A stretch of 64,000 nt of DNA, from positions 28,748,116 to 28,812,115 of the forward strand of contig NC_068347.1 in the NCBI RefSeq assembly GCF_014633365.1. Direction: 5' to 3'. Numbering within the stretch: position 1 is the first letter of the stretch; every line of letters begins with the position of its first letter. This document shows positions 39,101 through 51,100 of the stretch, in pieces. The translations under genes were made by a program, and so were the position numbers. This DNA is from Diospyros lotus (taxonomy: Eukaryota > Streptophyta > Magnoliopsida > Ericales > Ebenaceae). The notes beneath the pieces were generated by a model that saw only the letters and a list, made by a program, of their open reading frames with translations, searched no databases and was not told the origin of the DNA.

Positions 39101-42100
39101 GGTTAAGTCATGTATTTTCCTTATATTTACATATTAGTCCTTTTAAGTTGTAACCGCCTCTATCTTTTATAAATAGAGGCGGGTAGGTTCTATGAGGGAG
39201 GGCAGCAAGAGAGAGAATTCATATGTTGTATTCGCACATAGGAGTTGGAGAATAGAGAGAGAGCTAGTGCTCAGTCCTTTGTTTTCTTGAGAGAGGCTAT
39301 AGATTAATAGCCTAAGTGTGTGCGAGGAAGAGATCAAGGAAGAAGTGCGAAGTGTTGTAATCTTGTTCTTTGATAGTGGATTTTGTCGGCATCATCTGGT
39401 AGTCTGGATGTAGGGCAATTTCTTGCCTGAACCAGGATAAGTCTTCTTGTTCTTCATTGTTTCTGTTTTGCATTTCAATCTGTTTTACTTTTCTTTTAGT
39501 TTCTATCTCTATCGGGTGAGCATTTGGGTGAGAGAGAGGTTTTAATTGTGTGAGGATTAGATCCAAAACTCAACAGAGGAGTTCAATAAATTGAAATAGA
39601 AAGGCGCGGTGGAGGACTATCAAACCAGATTTGAGGAATTGAGGGCCTTACTTTCATTGTCTCATCCATATTTGGATGAAGAGTATTTTGTCTCGAGCTT
39701 TATCAGTGGGTTGGAGGAGCTAATTAGGCCTACAGTTAAGATGTTTCCCACCACAGTGGCCCAAGCAGCTGAACAAGCTAGCCTGCATGAGCTGTCGATG
39801 GATGCCTTTGCCAGAAGGCATAGGCTGTCATCCAAAACCAAGCGAGAGGATCACAACATGGGAACGTATACTAGGGGTAACACATTCTATGGGCAGAGAG
39901 GGGGATCCTTGGGAAGGACCAGTCAGCCTATCGTACCGCCCAAGAATTTATCGGTAGACCAGAAGAGACAATTAGGTTTACGTTTCTGTTGTGGAGAGAA
40001 GTATGGGCCGGGCTATCAGTGCAAGAAACTTCTCCTCACCATGGAAAGACAGGAAGAAGGAGAAAACGAGGAAGCAGGAACAGAGGAGGAGGAGGATAAG
40101 TTGGAAGGGAATGAAGGAGGTGAAATCTTCATGCATGCTCTCCAAGGACAGGCAGCTGGCAGAGTCATTAAGGTGAAGGGAATGGTCCGCAAAAGAAGCC
40201 TAGTGGTGTTGATTGACAGTGGCAGCACTCATAGTTTCCTTGATGAAACCACTGCGTACAGCTTGCAGTGCAATCTTCAGGAAACACCCCCTCTCTCAGT
40301 ACTAATAGCCAACGGAACTAAAATGGTCAGTCAATTAAGGTGCAGGGAATTTAAATGGGTAATGAGTGGGCAAGAGTTCTCGGCTGATCTGCGAATACTC
40401 AAACTGGGAGGGTGTCATGTGGTGTTGGGGGTTGATTGGATGAAAATCGTGAGTCCGTTGGTGTTTGATTTCAACACTTTGAAGGTCACATTTAACTGGG
40501 AAGGACAACAAGTAACCCTTCACGGTAGTCAGGAAGTGGGAGAATGTAAGGTGGTGTCTGGGAAGAGAATCCAAAAATTGTTGGATCAAGGGAGTACCAC
40601 CGTGGGACAACTACACTCCATCTACACCATGGAGGTCGGGAAAAAGCTAGCAGGAAGTCCACCACATGTTCCTCACAGTGACAAGTTGCTGTTAACCTTG
40701 AATGGCCAGGTACATACTCTTAGTCCTATTCACGATTTATTAATGGAATTTGAGGATCTGTTTGCCACTCCCCAGTCCCTTCCACCCCATCGAATACTTG
40801 ATCACTCCATTCACCTTAAACCTAATAGTGAACCAGTTAACTTGAAGGCCTATCGATACTCCCCCATACAAAGGGCAGAAATAGAGAAACTGATACACGA
40901 AATGCTAACCAAAAACCTTGTACAACCTAGCCAAAGCCCCTATGCTTCACCAGTCCTCTTAGTAAAGAAAAATTATGGATCATGGAGGTTTTGTGTGGAT
41001 TATAGGCAGCTTAACTCCCTAACAATCAAGAACCAATTCCCTATTCCCATCATTGAAGACCTGCTGGATGAATTAACTGGAGCATCCATTTTTTCTAAAC
41101 TAGACTTAACCTCCAGTTACCATCAAATCCGCATGAATCCCCTAGACTGCCCTAAGACCGCTTTTAGAACCCATCAAGGGCATTACGAATTCTTGGTAAT
41201 CCCCTTTAGCTTAACCAATGCTCCAGCCACATTCCAAGCATTGATGAACCACATTTTTGCTCCATATTTGCGCAAATTTGTCTTGGTATTCTTTGATGAT
41301 ATCCTCATATATAGCTCCACCCTAGCACAACACCTCACCCACCTAAAACTGGCATTTCAAATCCTTAGATTTCATAAACTATATGTGAAGAGGACTAAAT
41401 GCTCATTTGCAGAAGAAAAGGTGGAGTACTTGGGCCATATTATATCAGGACAGGGGGTGAGCACCGATCCACACAAAATTGAAGCGATGAAGAATTGGCC
41501 AAGACCAAAGACATTAAAGGAGCTGAGGGGTTTCCTAGGCCTAACTGGATATTACAGAAGGTTTATAAGAGGCTATGGGGTGATAAGCAAGGCACTGACT
41601 AATCTCTTGAAGAAGAACAGTTTCCATTGGGGCTCGGAAGCAGAGGAATCTTTTGAATCTCTCAAGGCAGCCATGACTCAGGCTCCAACATTGGCCCTTC
41701 CAGATTTTTCTAAGGAATTTATCCTAGAAACGGATGCATGTGATACTAGAGTAGGGGCTGTGCTTAGCCAAGAAGGACGACCTGTGGCTTACCTAAGTCA
41801 ATCATTGGCTCCACGTCACCTGAGTCTCAGCATCTATGACAAAGAGCTACTGGCCGTTCTAATGGCGGTGGAAAAATGGAGGTATTACTTGGAGGGCAAG
41901 AGATTCACCATTAAAACCGACCACGAGAGCCTCAAATTCCTATCTCACCAACAAGTACATAATCAGTTACAACGGAAAGGAATTACAAAGCTCATGGGCT
42001 TTGACTTCGTCATCCTTTACCAGCAAGGGAAAGAGAACAGAGCAGCTGATGCTCTGTCTAGAAGGGAGGGCTCAACCTCTTGCTGTGCCATTTCAGCGTT

Positions 42101-45100
42101 AGTTTCGGATTGGGTACAGGAAATTGCCCACAGCTACGACCAGACTCCGTGGATCCAAGATTTACTCACCAAGCTGGCAGTCAGTACCACGTCTGATCCA
42201 AACTATCAGTTAAAAGGGGGACTTCTGAGATTTCAAAACAGAGTAATTATTAGGGATGACACTCAGTTGAAACAAAAGATCCTACAGAGCTTGCATGACT
42301 TGCCCATTGGGGGTCACTCCGGGCTCAACGTCACCTACCAGCGGGTCAGACAACTCTTCTACTGGAAGGGGCTAAAACGAGACGTGAACAAGTTTGTGAC
42401 GACATGCAGTACATGTCAGAGGTGCAAACATGAACAAATACCCTACCTGGGCCTCCTTCAACCGCTGGAAATTCCTTCACAAGCTTGGGAATTGATTTCG
42501 ATGGACTTTGTGGAAGAGTTACCAAAATCTGAGAGTGCAGACACTCTATTGGTGGTAGTAGACAAACTAACCAAATTCAGCCACTTCCTTACCTTGGCCC
42601 ATCCGTTCACAGCAGCTGAAGTAGCTAGGAAGTTGATGGATACAGTCTTTAAGATTCATGGTTTACCCAAGGCGGTGGTGTCTAATCGTGACAAGGTCTT
42701 CACCAGCCAATTCTAGAAGACTTTAGTTCAAGGGTTAGGCATCAAACTACACCTATCTTTGGCTTACCATCCTAAAACGGATGGACAGACCGAAAGAGTT
42801 AACCAGTTCTTGAAAACCTATATACAATGTCTTTGTATCTCCAAACCTCGCAGCTGGTGGTATAACACAAATTACCATACAGCACACAAACGAACCCCAT
42901 TTGAAGTCTATTCGGGTATTTACCTCCTATTATTCTGGCAGTAATGCAGTACTCCCCCACCGAAACCGCGGCTGACCTCTACCTGAAGGAAAGGCAAGAA
43001 GCTCTCCACACAATCAAGCAAGAATTGACCCTAGTTAGCCAGCGCATGAAACAGCTAACCGATAAGCACAGAACGGAAAGGTAGTTTGAAGAAGGAGAAG
43101 AGGTTTATCTCAAGGTCAGAAGATTCCAACAGCATTTGTTTTGCAAAGGACCAACATCTAAACTCAACCCCAAGTTCTACGGACCATTAAATTCTAGCTA
43201 AGGTGGGACCGGTGGCTTATCGCCTGCAACTGCCGGATGGAGTGGGATTGCACCCCGTCTTCCACATCTCGCTCTTAAAAAAATCAATCAGACCTACGGA
43301 GCTCACCAGCCACACACTACCAGCCCCACTGGAGGCCATAGAAGACACAAGAGAACCCTTGGCAGTGTTGGACAAACGTGTCATACACAATGATACTGCT
43401 CCAGTGACTTAAGTTCTAGTCCAGTGGTCACACCTCCACCCGGACAACACAACATGGGAGTATCTTCTCGACCCCCTACAGCGATTTCCAAGAAGTTCCG
43501 GCCTCCTCTAATTTCTTGAGGTCAAGAAATACTTTAAGGGGGGGGGGGCAATTGTCATAGGCCGAGGGTATATGAGTCATTAGAATAGCTTGGGGCAGTA
43601 TTGTAACTGTAGGTAGAGGAATAATTCAAATTCCTCAAGTAGGCGCGCGCTGGGCAGTTAGTTACTGCCACGCCCACTTGTATCTTGCTTAAATAAGAGC
43701 TGGTCGAGGATGGGGAAATCATGTGAGAATTATTTCACAATTTCCTTTCACTCCCTTTCTCTAGTTTGTTCTTGTTTCTCTCTCTCTGATTCTAGAACTC
43801 GCTCTCCCTAATTTTCCCTTCTCAATCGTTTCCCCGCCTACGTTTCCTCCTCAATTCGGGAGGAATTCTTTTGTCAGATCCGAGCCTGACAATTGTGTGG
43901 TGATGCAGCTATAGGTGAAAACAAGACCTATGAACACACTAGGATATGGCATTTTAGGATGGCACATATTAGTGAGCAAGGCCTAAGAGAACTGTCCAAT
44001 CAAGGAATATTAGGTGCAGGAAGTATTTCAGAGTTAGACAAATGTGAATCTTGTATCTTTGGTAAGCCTATAAAGGTAAAATTCCCTAAGAAAGCCATTC
44101 ATTCCTCGAAAGCCCCCTTAGAATACATACATTTAGATCTGTGGGGCCCTAGTCAGTCTTTAACACATGGAGGAGCACAGTATTCCCTATCCATTATAGA
44201 TGATTTCTCTAGGATGGTTTGGGTTTATGTTTTGAAATCAAAAGACCACACTTTTGAGGCATTTAGATCCTAGAAAACCATGATAGAAAATAAAAAGGGC
44301 ATGAAAATTAAGATCATTAGGACTGATAATGGTCTAGAATTTTGCAATGAGGATTTTACCCAAATGTGTAGTGATAGTGGCATCCTAAGACACCTAACAG
44401 CCCTTGGAAACCCTAAACAAAATAGCCTAACTGAGAGAATGAACAAGACCCTACTTGAGAGGGTGAGATGCATGTTGTTCCATGCTAGATTGCCTAAGTC
44501 TTTTTGGGATGAAGCTATAACTACAGCTGCATAAGTAATAAACAAGTCACCATCGGCTGCAATAGGGTTCAAAACACCTTATGAAATATGGAATGAACAT
44601 AAGCCTAGCCTAGATCACTAAGAGTGTTTGGGTGTATAGCTTATGCCCATGTGAAGCAAGGTAAATTAGAACCTAGAGCCAAAAGATGCCTATTTATTGG
44701 TTATCCATCACGGGCTAAGGGGTACAAATTATGAAATTTGGAAGAAGGATTGCCAAGGACTATAGTGAGTAGGGATGTAACATTTGATGAGAATTCCTTC
44801 ATGAAAGATGATAAGATAGAGGATCAATCGGATGCCAAAGGGAAATCTAAGGCTATTGAGATAGAACAGCAAGATGAAATCCATGATGCTGCCATTGACA
44901 ATCAAAGCGATCAAGCAGCAGACCAGCAAGATGATAGTGTTGGTTCCTCTAGCTTAGAAAGTGATCTGGCCCTAGGGAGATATAATGTAGCTAGAGATAG
45001 GCAAAGGAGAGTGAGTAGGCCTCCTATGAGGCAGGGATTCTCCGATTTAGTGTCCTATGCGCTGTCGAGTGCAATGGAAGTTGCTGGAGAAAAGCCTCTC

Positions 45101-48100
45101 ACTTATTATGAAGAGGCTGTTAGTTCAAGAGATTCAAACATATGGCTTGCTGCCATGGAATCACTTAGGAAGAATAATACTTGGACCTTGATTGATAGAC
45201 CCTTAGATAAAAGGGTGGTTGGCTGTAAGTGGTTGTTTAAAATCAAAGAAGGGGCAGGAATTGATCAAAAATCTAGGTATAAAGCTAGGCTAGTAGCAAG
45301 AGGTTTTACCCAAATTCCAGGGGTAGATTTTAATGAAATTTTCTCACTGGTAGTAAGACACACTTCAATTAGAATTTTGCTTGCTATGTCTACCCATTTA
45401 AACCTAAGCCTATAACAAATGGATGTGACCACTGCATTCCTTCATGGTGAATTAAAAGAGGACATTCTAATGGAGCAACCAAAAGGTTTTGAACTTAGGG
45501 GTAAAAGGGAGCAAATATGCTTGCTGAAAAAGTTTTTATATGAACTCAAGCAGTCCCCTAGGCAATGATATAGAAAATTTGACGCATTCATGATCAATCA
45601 AGGGTTCAAGAGAAGTGATTTTGGTTGTTGTGTCTATTTAAAACACATTTCTACTAAGATCTCAATCTATCGCCCCCTGTATGTTGATGACATGCTGATT
45701 GCAAGTCAATCAGATCAGATAAAGAAATTAAAAATTTAAAGCTAAAGTTAAAATCAGCCTTTGAAATAAGGGAGTTAGGGGAGGCTATTAAGATTTTAGG
45801 GATAAAAATATCAAGGAATAGGCAGCAAAGAATGCTCTAGCTAACTCAAAAGCAATGTTCTAAAAGGCGGCCTAGGCGGCCACCTAGGCGTTAGGCGGCC
45901 CCTAGCCACCATGATTGACTGTTGATCGGCACCCTTAAGTGCCGAGCCAATTACTCTAGCCAAATCAGCGCCTAGGCGACGCCTAGCCGCCTAGGTAGCC
46001 TACCTGCAAGCGCCGCCTGCGGCCGCCTATCTGCCTAGGTCGCGCGCCACCTGGGCTGCCTAGGTTGTCTCTCATCGCGCGCCGCCTAATTCGTCGCTTG
46101 CTCTCTCCTTGCCACCGCCGCCGCCTCGAATCGTCTCCTTGCCGTTCTCGATCTTCTTCCTCCAGTACGTATGGCCATCATCTGGGTTTGAAGTTCTTCT
46201 TGCTATTGTAGCAACTGCTGATTCTCGATCTTCTTCCTCCACCAAGCGTTGTTGTAGCAGCTGCTTGTTGTTACTGTTGCTTGTATTTTGTTGCGTTGTT
46301 GATTTGTCTGTTTTGTATTTTGTTGTTGGCTTTGTTATTTTTGTTATGTCTTTATTTGATTCTATTGTTTGTAATGCCCATAAATTGTGTTTCACAAAGT
46401 CGAAGAGTCTAAATCTTAAACTTAATAATCTATGTTAATATTTCATAATCTTTGTTTAATTTATGTGTATTTGGGATAATATGAATTTTAATTTGTATGT
46501 ACATTTGGGATAATATGAATTTTAATTTAAAAAATAACAGTTTTTCTAGGCCTCACCTAGGCGGCCTAGGCGCTAGGCCCCAGCCTAGAGCCCGACTAGT
46601 GCCTAGCGCGTTTTAGAACACTGCTCAAAAGTCCTATCTAGAAAAGCTGATAAGAAAATTTCATATGCTTGATGCAAAGGAAGTGAATGTTCCTTTTGCT
46701 CAGCATTTCAAGTTATCTCATATGCAATCTCCAAGTGAGGAAGAGAGCATTAAAGAAATGGACAAGATCTCGTATTCAAGTGATGTAGGAAGCCTTATGT
46801 ATTGTATGGTTTGTACTAGGCCAGATTTAGCCCATGCCATGAGTGTTACAAGTAGATTCATGGCTAATCCGGGAAAGGATCATTGGGTTGTGGTTAAGTG
46901 GATTTTTAGATACCCTAAAGAAACAATCAATATGGCTTTAATTTATGGTGGAGTGTTACGACCCTAAGATTTCCCTAGGGTCTAGGAAGAAATTTGGTAA
47001 GAATTAAAGGAAGATAGGGCAGAAAGGGAGGGAAAGAACAGACCGGACAGAATTGAGGAAGAAGAGAGAAAGATGAGAAAGAGAACTAGGGGAATTAGGA
47101 GAGGGAAAATGATAGAATTCAAATCATTCATTAAGCTAACTTCCTCTAACTACTTGAGTCTATTTATAGGCTTACAATTGAAGATGCTAACAACAACAAA
47201 AAATGCAACTAATAAGAAAAACACATGACATATATTAATAATATATTCCTGAGGTTCCTTGGGGTCGTGACAATCCCCACCCCTTCAAACAATTCTTGTC
47301 CCCAAGAATTGACAGCTGTTGACCCCATTCCTCAGCCGATTCCAACCTTAACAATCTAGTTTCTTCTTCGTCTTTTCTTGTGTTTATCTCGTATTCTCCT
47401 TTTCTTTTGCCTTTCCACGTCTTTTTCTCCAAAAACAGCAATACTACAACTTGCCGCAACAGCAAGTCCAGCCATTCCCCTCATCCTGATTTCCATTGAG
47501 AATGGTTCCAATTGATTCGTTATTGTTGCAACCATATCATTTCCAATTATAGAAAGGAATTCCAACTTCGCTGCAGGCCAAAATCTGATTTGGCATTGCA
47601 GCTCTTCAACTGAAAGGGGAATAAACAAAACAACAAGAGTCTTGTTTCCCTCAACAAAAATTTCTTACAAGCATAAGCAGACTCTATTAATCTCTAACCA
47701 ACCTTGAATTGTACTCCAATGGGCATTCACTTTGATTAAAGCATCGATTCCCTCGCCATTGTAATCTTCAATCTCCGAGGTTGGTGTAGTCATATCCTCT
47801 CCCTTCTTCACAATCTCTTCTCCTTCCTTATCTTCAATAGAGACTTCCAGGACCTCCATTTCAACTATCCGTCCTCCAATATCCAAACTCCCAAACTGTG
47901 TGGAAGCAGCCTCATTTTCCCTCATCTTTTGAACCACATGGTTATGCTGTTGTTTAGTCAGTTTCAATTGCTCCTTTTCTACTAGAGTTAACACCTGTAA
48001 CTGATCTACACCCTTTGAGGTAACAGCAAGACTATCACTCACAATAGCTGCAAGATTGTGCAAGTCTTCAGCCTCCTGCTTCTTCCTTTGGTCCAAATCC

Positions 48101-51100
48101 TCGTTGCATGGTTGTCTTTCATCATTGGCATGGAACCTATCTACAACGTCATCCTCATCTTCCGATGGTACTCCATCAGCTCCCTGCAAATATAAGCTGT
48201 GATTTTCGTTGATATCCATGTCCGATCTCTCTTCATGGCTGGAGTTGTCAGTTATAACTGGCTAGTCCAGCTCCAAATTTTCCTCAAATTCTTGCTGAAC
48301 ATAATTTGCAACCTTAGAGGCTCCTTCACCCTGTTTGCTGCTCTCCATAGATCTGTTAGGCTACAGCCCATGCTTCCTAAAGATGGCTTCCAAGGCGAGT
48401 TCCTGCAACCTTGCTTTCTCGGCCGCCTCTTTCACGGTTGTAGGCATCATCATTTTGACCATTAACCTCAGTTTGTCCTTCAACCCACTAACAAATCTTG
48501 ATACAAAATAGTGCTCCATCAGGGTTGGTTGAGCACTCCACATGAGGGGCCTTAGCTCCTCAAATTTAACCCAATAATTTGCCACCGATCCCTCCAGCCT
48601 TAAATTGTTGAACTCCTTAGTCACCTTAGTCATTTTCTTCTTCTTCTCAAATTGGTCATGTAAATTTCCAGCAAGATCAGTCTCCCTGGCCTTCCCTTCT
48701 CTAAGCATTGGGGCGTGATGGGAAGTGAGGGAAGATGAACCTCTTACCTGAATTTCCGATTTCAAGGCTGATAGTTCCTCTGCCTCTTGCAAGCCATAGG
48801 TCATAGGGTGGGTGCCATGTTTGGGCAAAATTGGATCAGCGACTGCCCGGGGAGGAAAATCCGGTGATAGTCAGAATTGAGGTAGCGAAGACAGCATGTT
48901 GAACATGTTGTTGATCCGTTGGCCGTGTTGCTCCATCATCTTCTGATGCCTCTCCAAGTCTCTCCACATCTTTCTTGAGAGGCAGTTAGATCCTCCCTCA
49001 TGTTTTCTCTGTTGGTTGTACTATCCTTCAGGCAATGGGTCACTGCCTCCTGCATTACCTTGGATTCTTTAGCTTCAGAATTTCGCCTCTAAAAATGATC
49101 AACAACCTCAGAAAATCGACCTTCCATAGCTCGTTATTCAGTACAATCTTCCCTAATCTCTTATTTAGTTACAACCTCCAAAGTTCAACTGTTGTTAAAC
49201 AACCTCCAAAACAATTGTCGAGTCCACCTCAAACAATCTGCTAACTCTGAACAGTTTATGACAACCTGTTCTAAGCAGCTTCAGAAACTTGCCAGGCAAC
49301 TTTCGAACCCAACACTTCCCCTTTGCAATTACTTCCGCAGTGCAACACTGAAACCAAACTTCTGTTGCACACTTACTTTTAAAAATCGTTGATCTAAACA
49401 ACTTCAATCAGCTTTCAAGAAATGGCAGGCTTCTGCAGTTCGCCAGAGAATTTTTGTCTCAATCAATGTCCGCCTGAGTTCCAACCAATGAACAATCGAC
49501 TTCCCTCTGAGTTCGCATTCAAAATTCAAGCCGCCGACTCTCAGTTTCACCAACCGCAGCTTCCTTCTCGTCTCAACCTCACTTTAGCAATCGAGGATCG
49601 AATTTGTGTGGCCTTCAAGTTCGCCTACTCGCAGCTTCCAACTTCACCAAAACTCCATCACTGGAACCTCACAAAGCAGCCTCGATCAACCCTATCCTGA
49701 TTCACTTAACTCACAAGCAGCAACGAAGATCTGCATTTCCACTCCCGACCGCGCCTGCCTTCTCGCCTTAACCACATGCAACTAGTTTGCCGAAATCAAA
49801 GTGATTCAAGGATCGCCCCAGTCTCACCCAATCACCGACCTCTACTTGGGATCCCCCTACATTCTTGAATCACCCAAGGCTCTGCTTCAATCGTGCCTCA
49901 ACTTTGCCTTTCAAATCTGATTCACCTCCGATTGACGTTTGCTTTGCTCGGCTTCTCCATTCAAATTCGAGTTCAATTCCGCCTTGCAACTAGTCGCTTC
50001 TACCCCAATCAATGCGAATCACATTCCCCAGCAAAGTTGGCACCCAATCACCGTCCACTGTCTCGCTTCCGAAGTAACTTTCACTACGTAACTCCTCTTC
50101 CTACCTGATCTAAGTTCGTCACTGAAAGCAATTCCAATTGTTGTCAGCTCCGATCTGCTTCTCTTCGATGCCTTAATCTCCGTTTAAATCGTTGCTCGAT
50201 CAATTGCTAGAAGTTGCTTACACTCTGGCCATTTCGATCCACTTCCACACAAGTGGCGGCTTCCTATTCTCTCGGAATCACTGTCGGAACTCACCTGGTC
50301 GCTTCATCTCCAATTTCGAGCCCGAAGTGCTTTGCTCTAATTAATTTTCCAGTCACCCAAATTGCATCCAGGACTGTAGGAAATTAATCTGCCACAAAGC
50401 GTCAGAAATCATTGCTACAAATCCCCAAACCTACTGCCTCGATCAATTCCGCAATCTATCGTCTGAATTTGTTGTGGAATCGCCTTGGTCAATTGCTACG
50501 ACTTTCGAATCACAATCGAGAATCGTCGGCTCTGATACCAAACGTTACGACCCTAGGATTTGCCTAGGGTCTAGGAAGAAATTTGGTAAGAATTAAAGGA
50601 AGATAGGGCAGAAAGGTAGGGAAAGAACAGACCAGACAGAATTGAGGAAGAAGAGAGAAAGATGAGAGAGAGAACTAGGGGAATTAGGAGAGGGAAAATG
50701 AGAGAATTCAAATCATTCATTAAGCTAACTTCCTCTAACTACTTGAGCCTATTTATAGGTTTACAATTGAAGATGCTAACAACAACAGAAAATGCAACTA
50801 ATAAGGAAAACACATGACATGTATTACTAATATATCCTTGGGGTTCCTTGGGGTCGTGACAGAGCAAGTGTAGAAGAAGAGTCTAACATTCTATGATTCA
50901 CGCAGCAGATTTAGACAAAAGAATGTCATCTACAGGGTATGTTTTCAAGTTATGGAACACAACCATTAGCTAGAAAACTAATCTACAATCTATGGTGGCT
51001 CTTTCAACCATCGAGGCCGAGTATATAACTGTCCCTGAAGCTATAAAAGAAGCCCCATGGTTGATAGATTTAGTGAGTTAATTATTAGGGAAAAATGTTA

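Larger units (their letters stand above)
30939..39573 (+). mobile_element. Copia-B, 5'-truncated Tork/TNT1-94-like element (interrupted by Gypsy-6)
   Basis: Starts inside integrase ([14 protein letters not shown]) directly after Copia-A. It continues through RT, is split by Gypsy-6 at 32983-38369 between RT and RNase H (a TGGTG target duplication on both sides), and ends in a 3' LTR whose terminal ...ccaaaactcaaca at about 39573 abuts Gypsy-7 gag. The 5' LTR, gag and protease are missing. Confidence 0.85.
39574..43891 (+). mobile_element. Gypsy-7, 5'-truncated element related to Gypsy-6
   Basis: Begins inside gag (EEFNKLK) directly at the Copia-B LTR end, lacking 5' LTR, PBS and gag N-terminus. 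It runs through pol to a 3' LTR at 43553-43891. Protein and LTR are clearly related to Gypsy-6 but well diverged. Copia-C starts at the next base. Confidence 0.88.
46954..50861 (-). mobile_element. Gypsy-8, non-autonomous Ty3/gypsy-type LTR element
   Basis: LTRs at 46954-47272 and 50543-50861, about 16 differences over 319 bp by my count. The primer site (ggctctgataccaaa on the plus strand at 50528-50542) and the polypurine tract (minus strand, 47273-47290) set the direction as minus, which is sense to PP4R3. Inside are a 1.5-kb leader, a gag fragment, an acidic open frame and the 3' module shared with Gypsy-2. No RT or integrase. The flanks share only GAG, so the target duplication is unclear. 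Confidence 0.88.

Noticed and set aside
46072..46438. Overlapping frames on both strands within the hAT MITE
   Set aside because: Low-complexity Ser/Leu/Val or Glu/Gly runs on opposite strands, with no transposase motif.
49035..50108. Several 66-92 codon frames in the Gypsy-8 leader
   Set aside because: Plus-strand frames in a minus-strand element's untranslated leader, with no recognisable domain.
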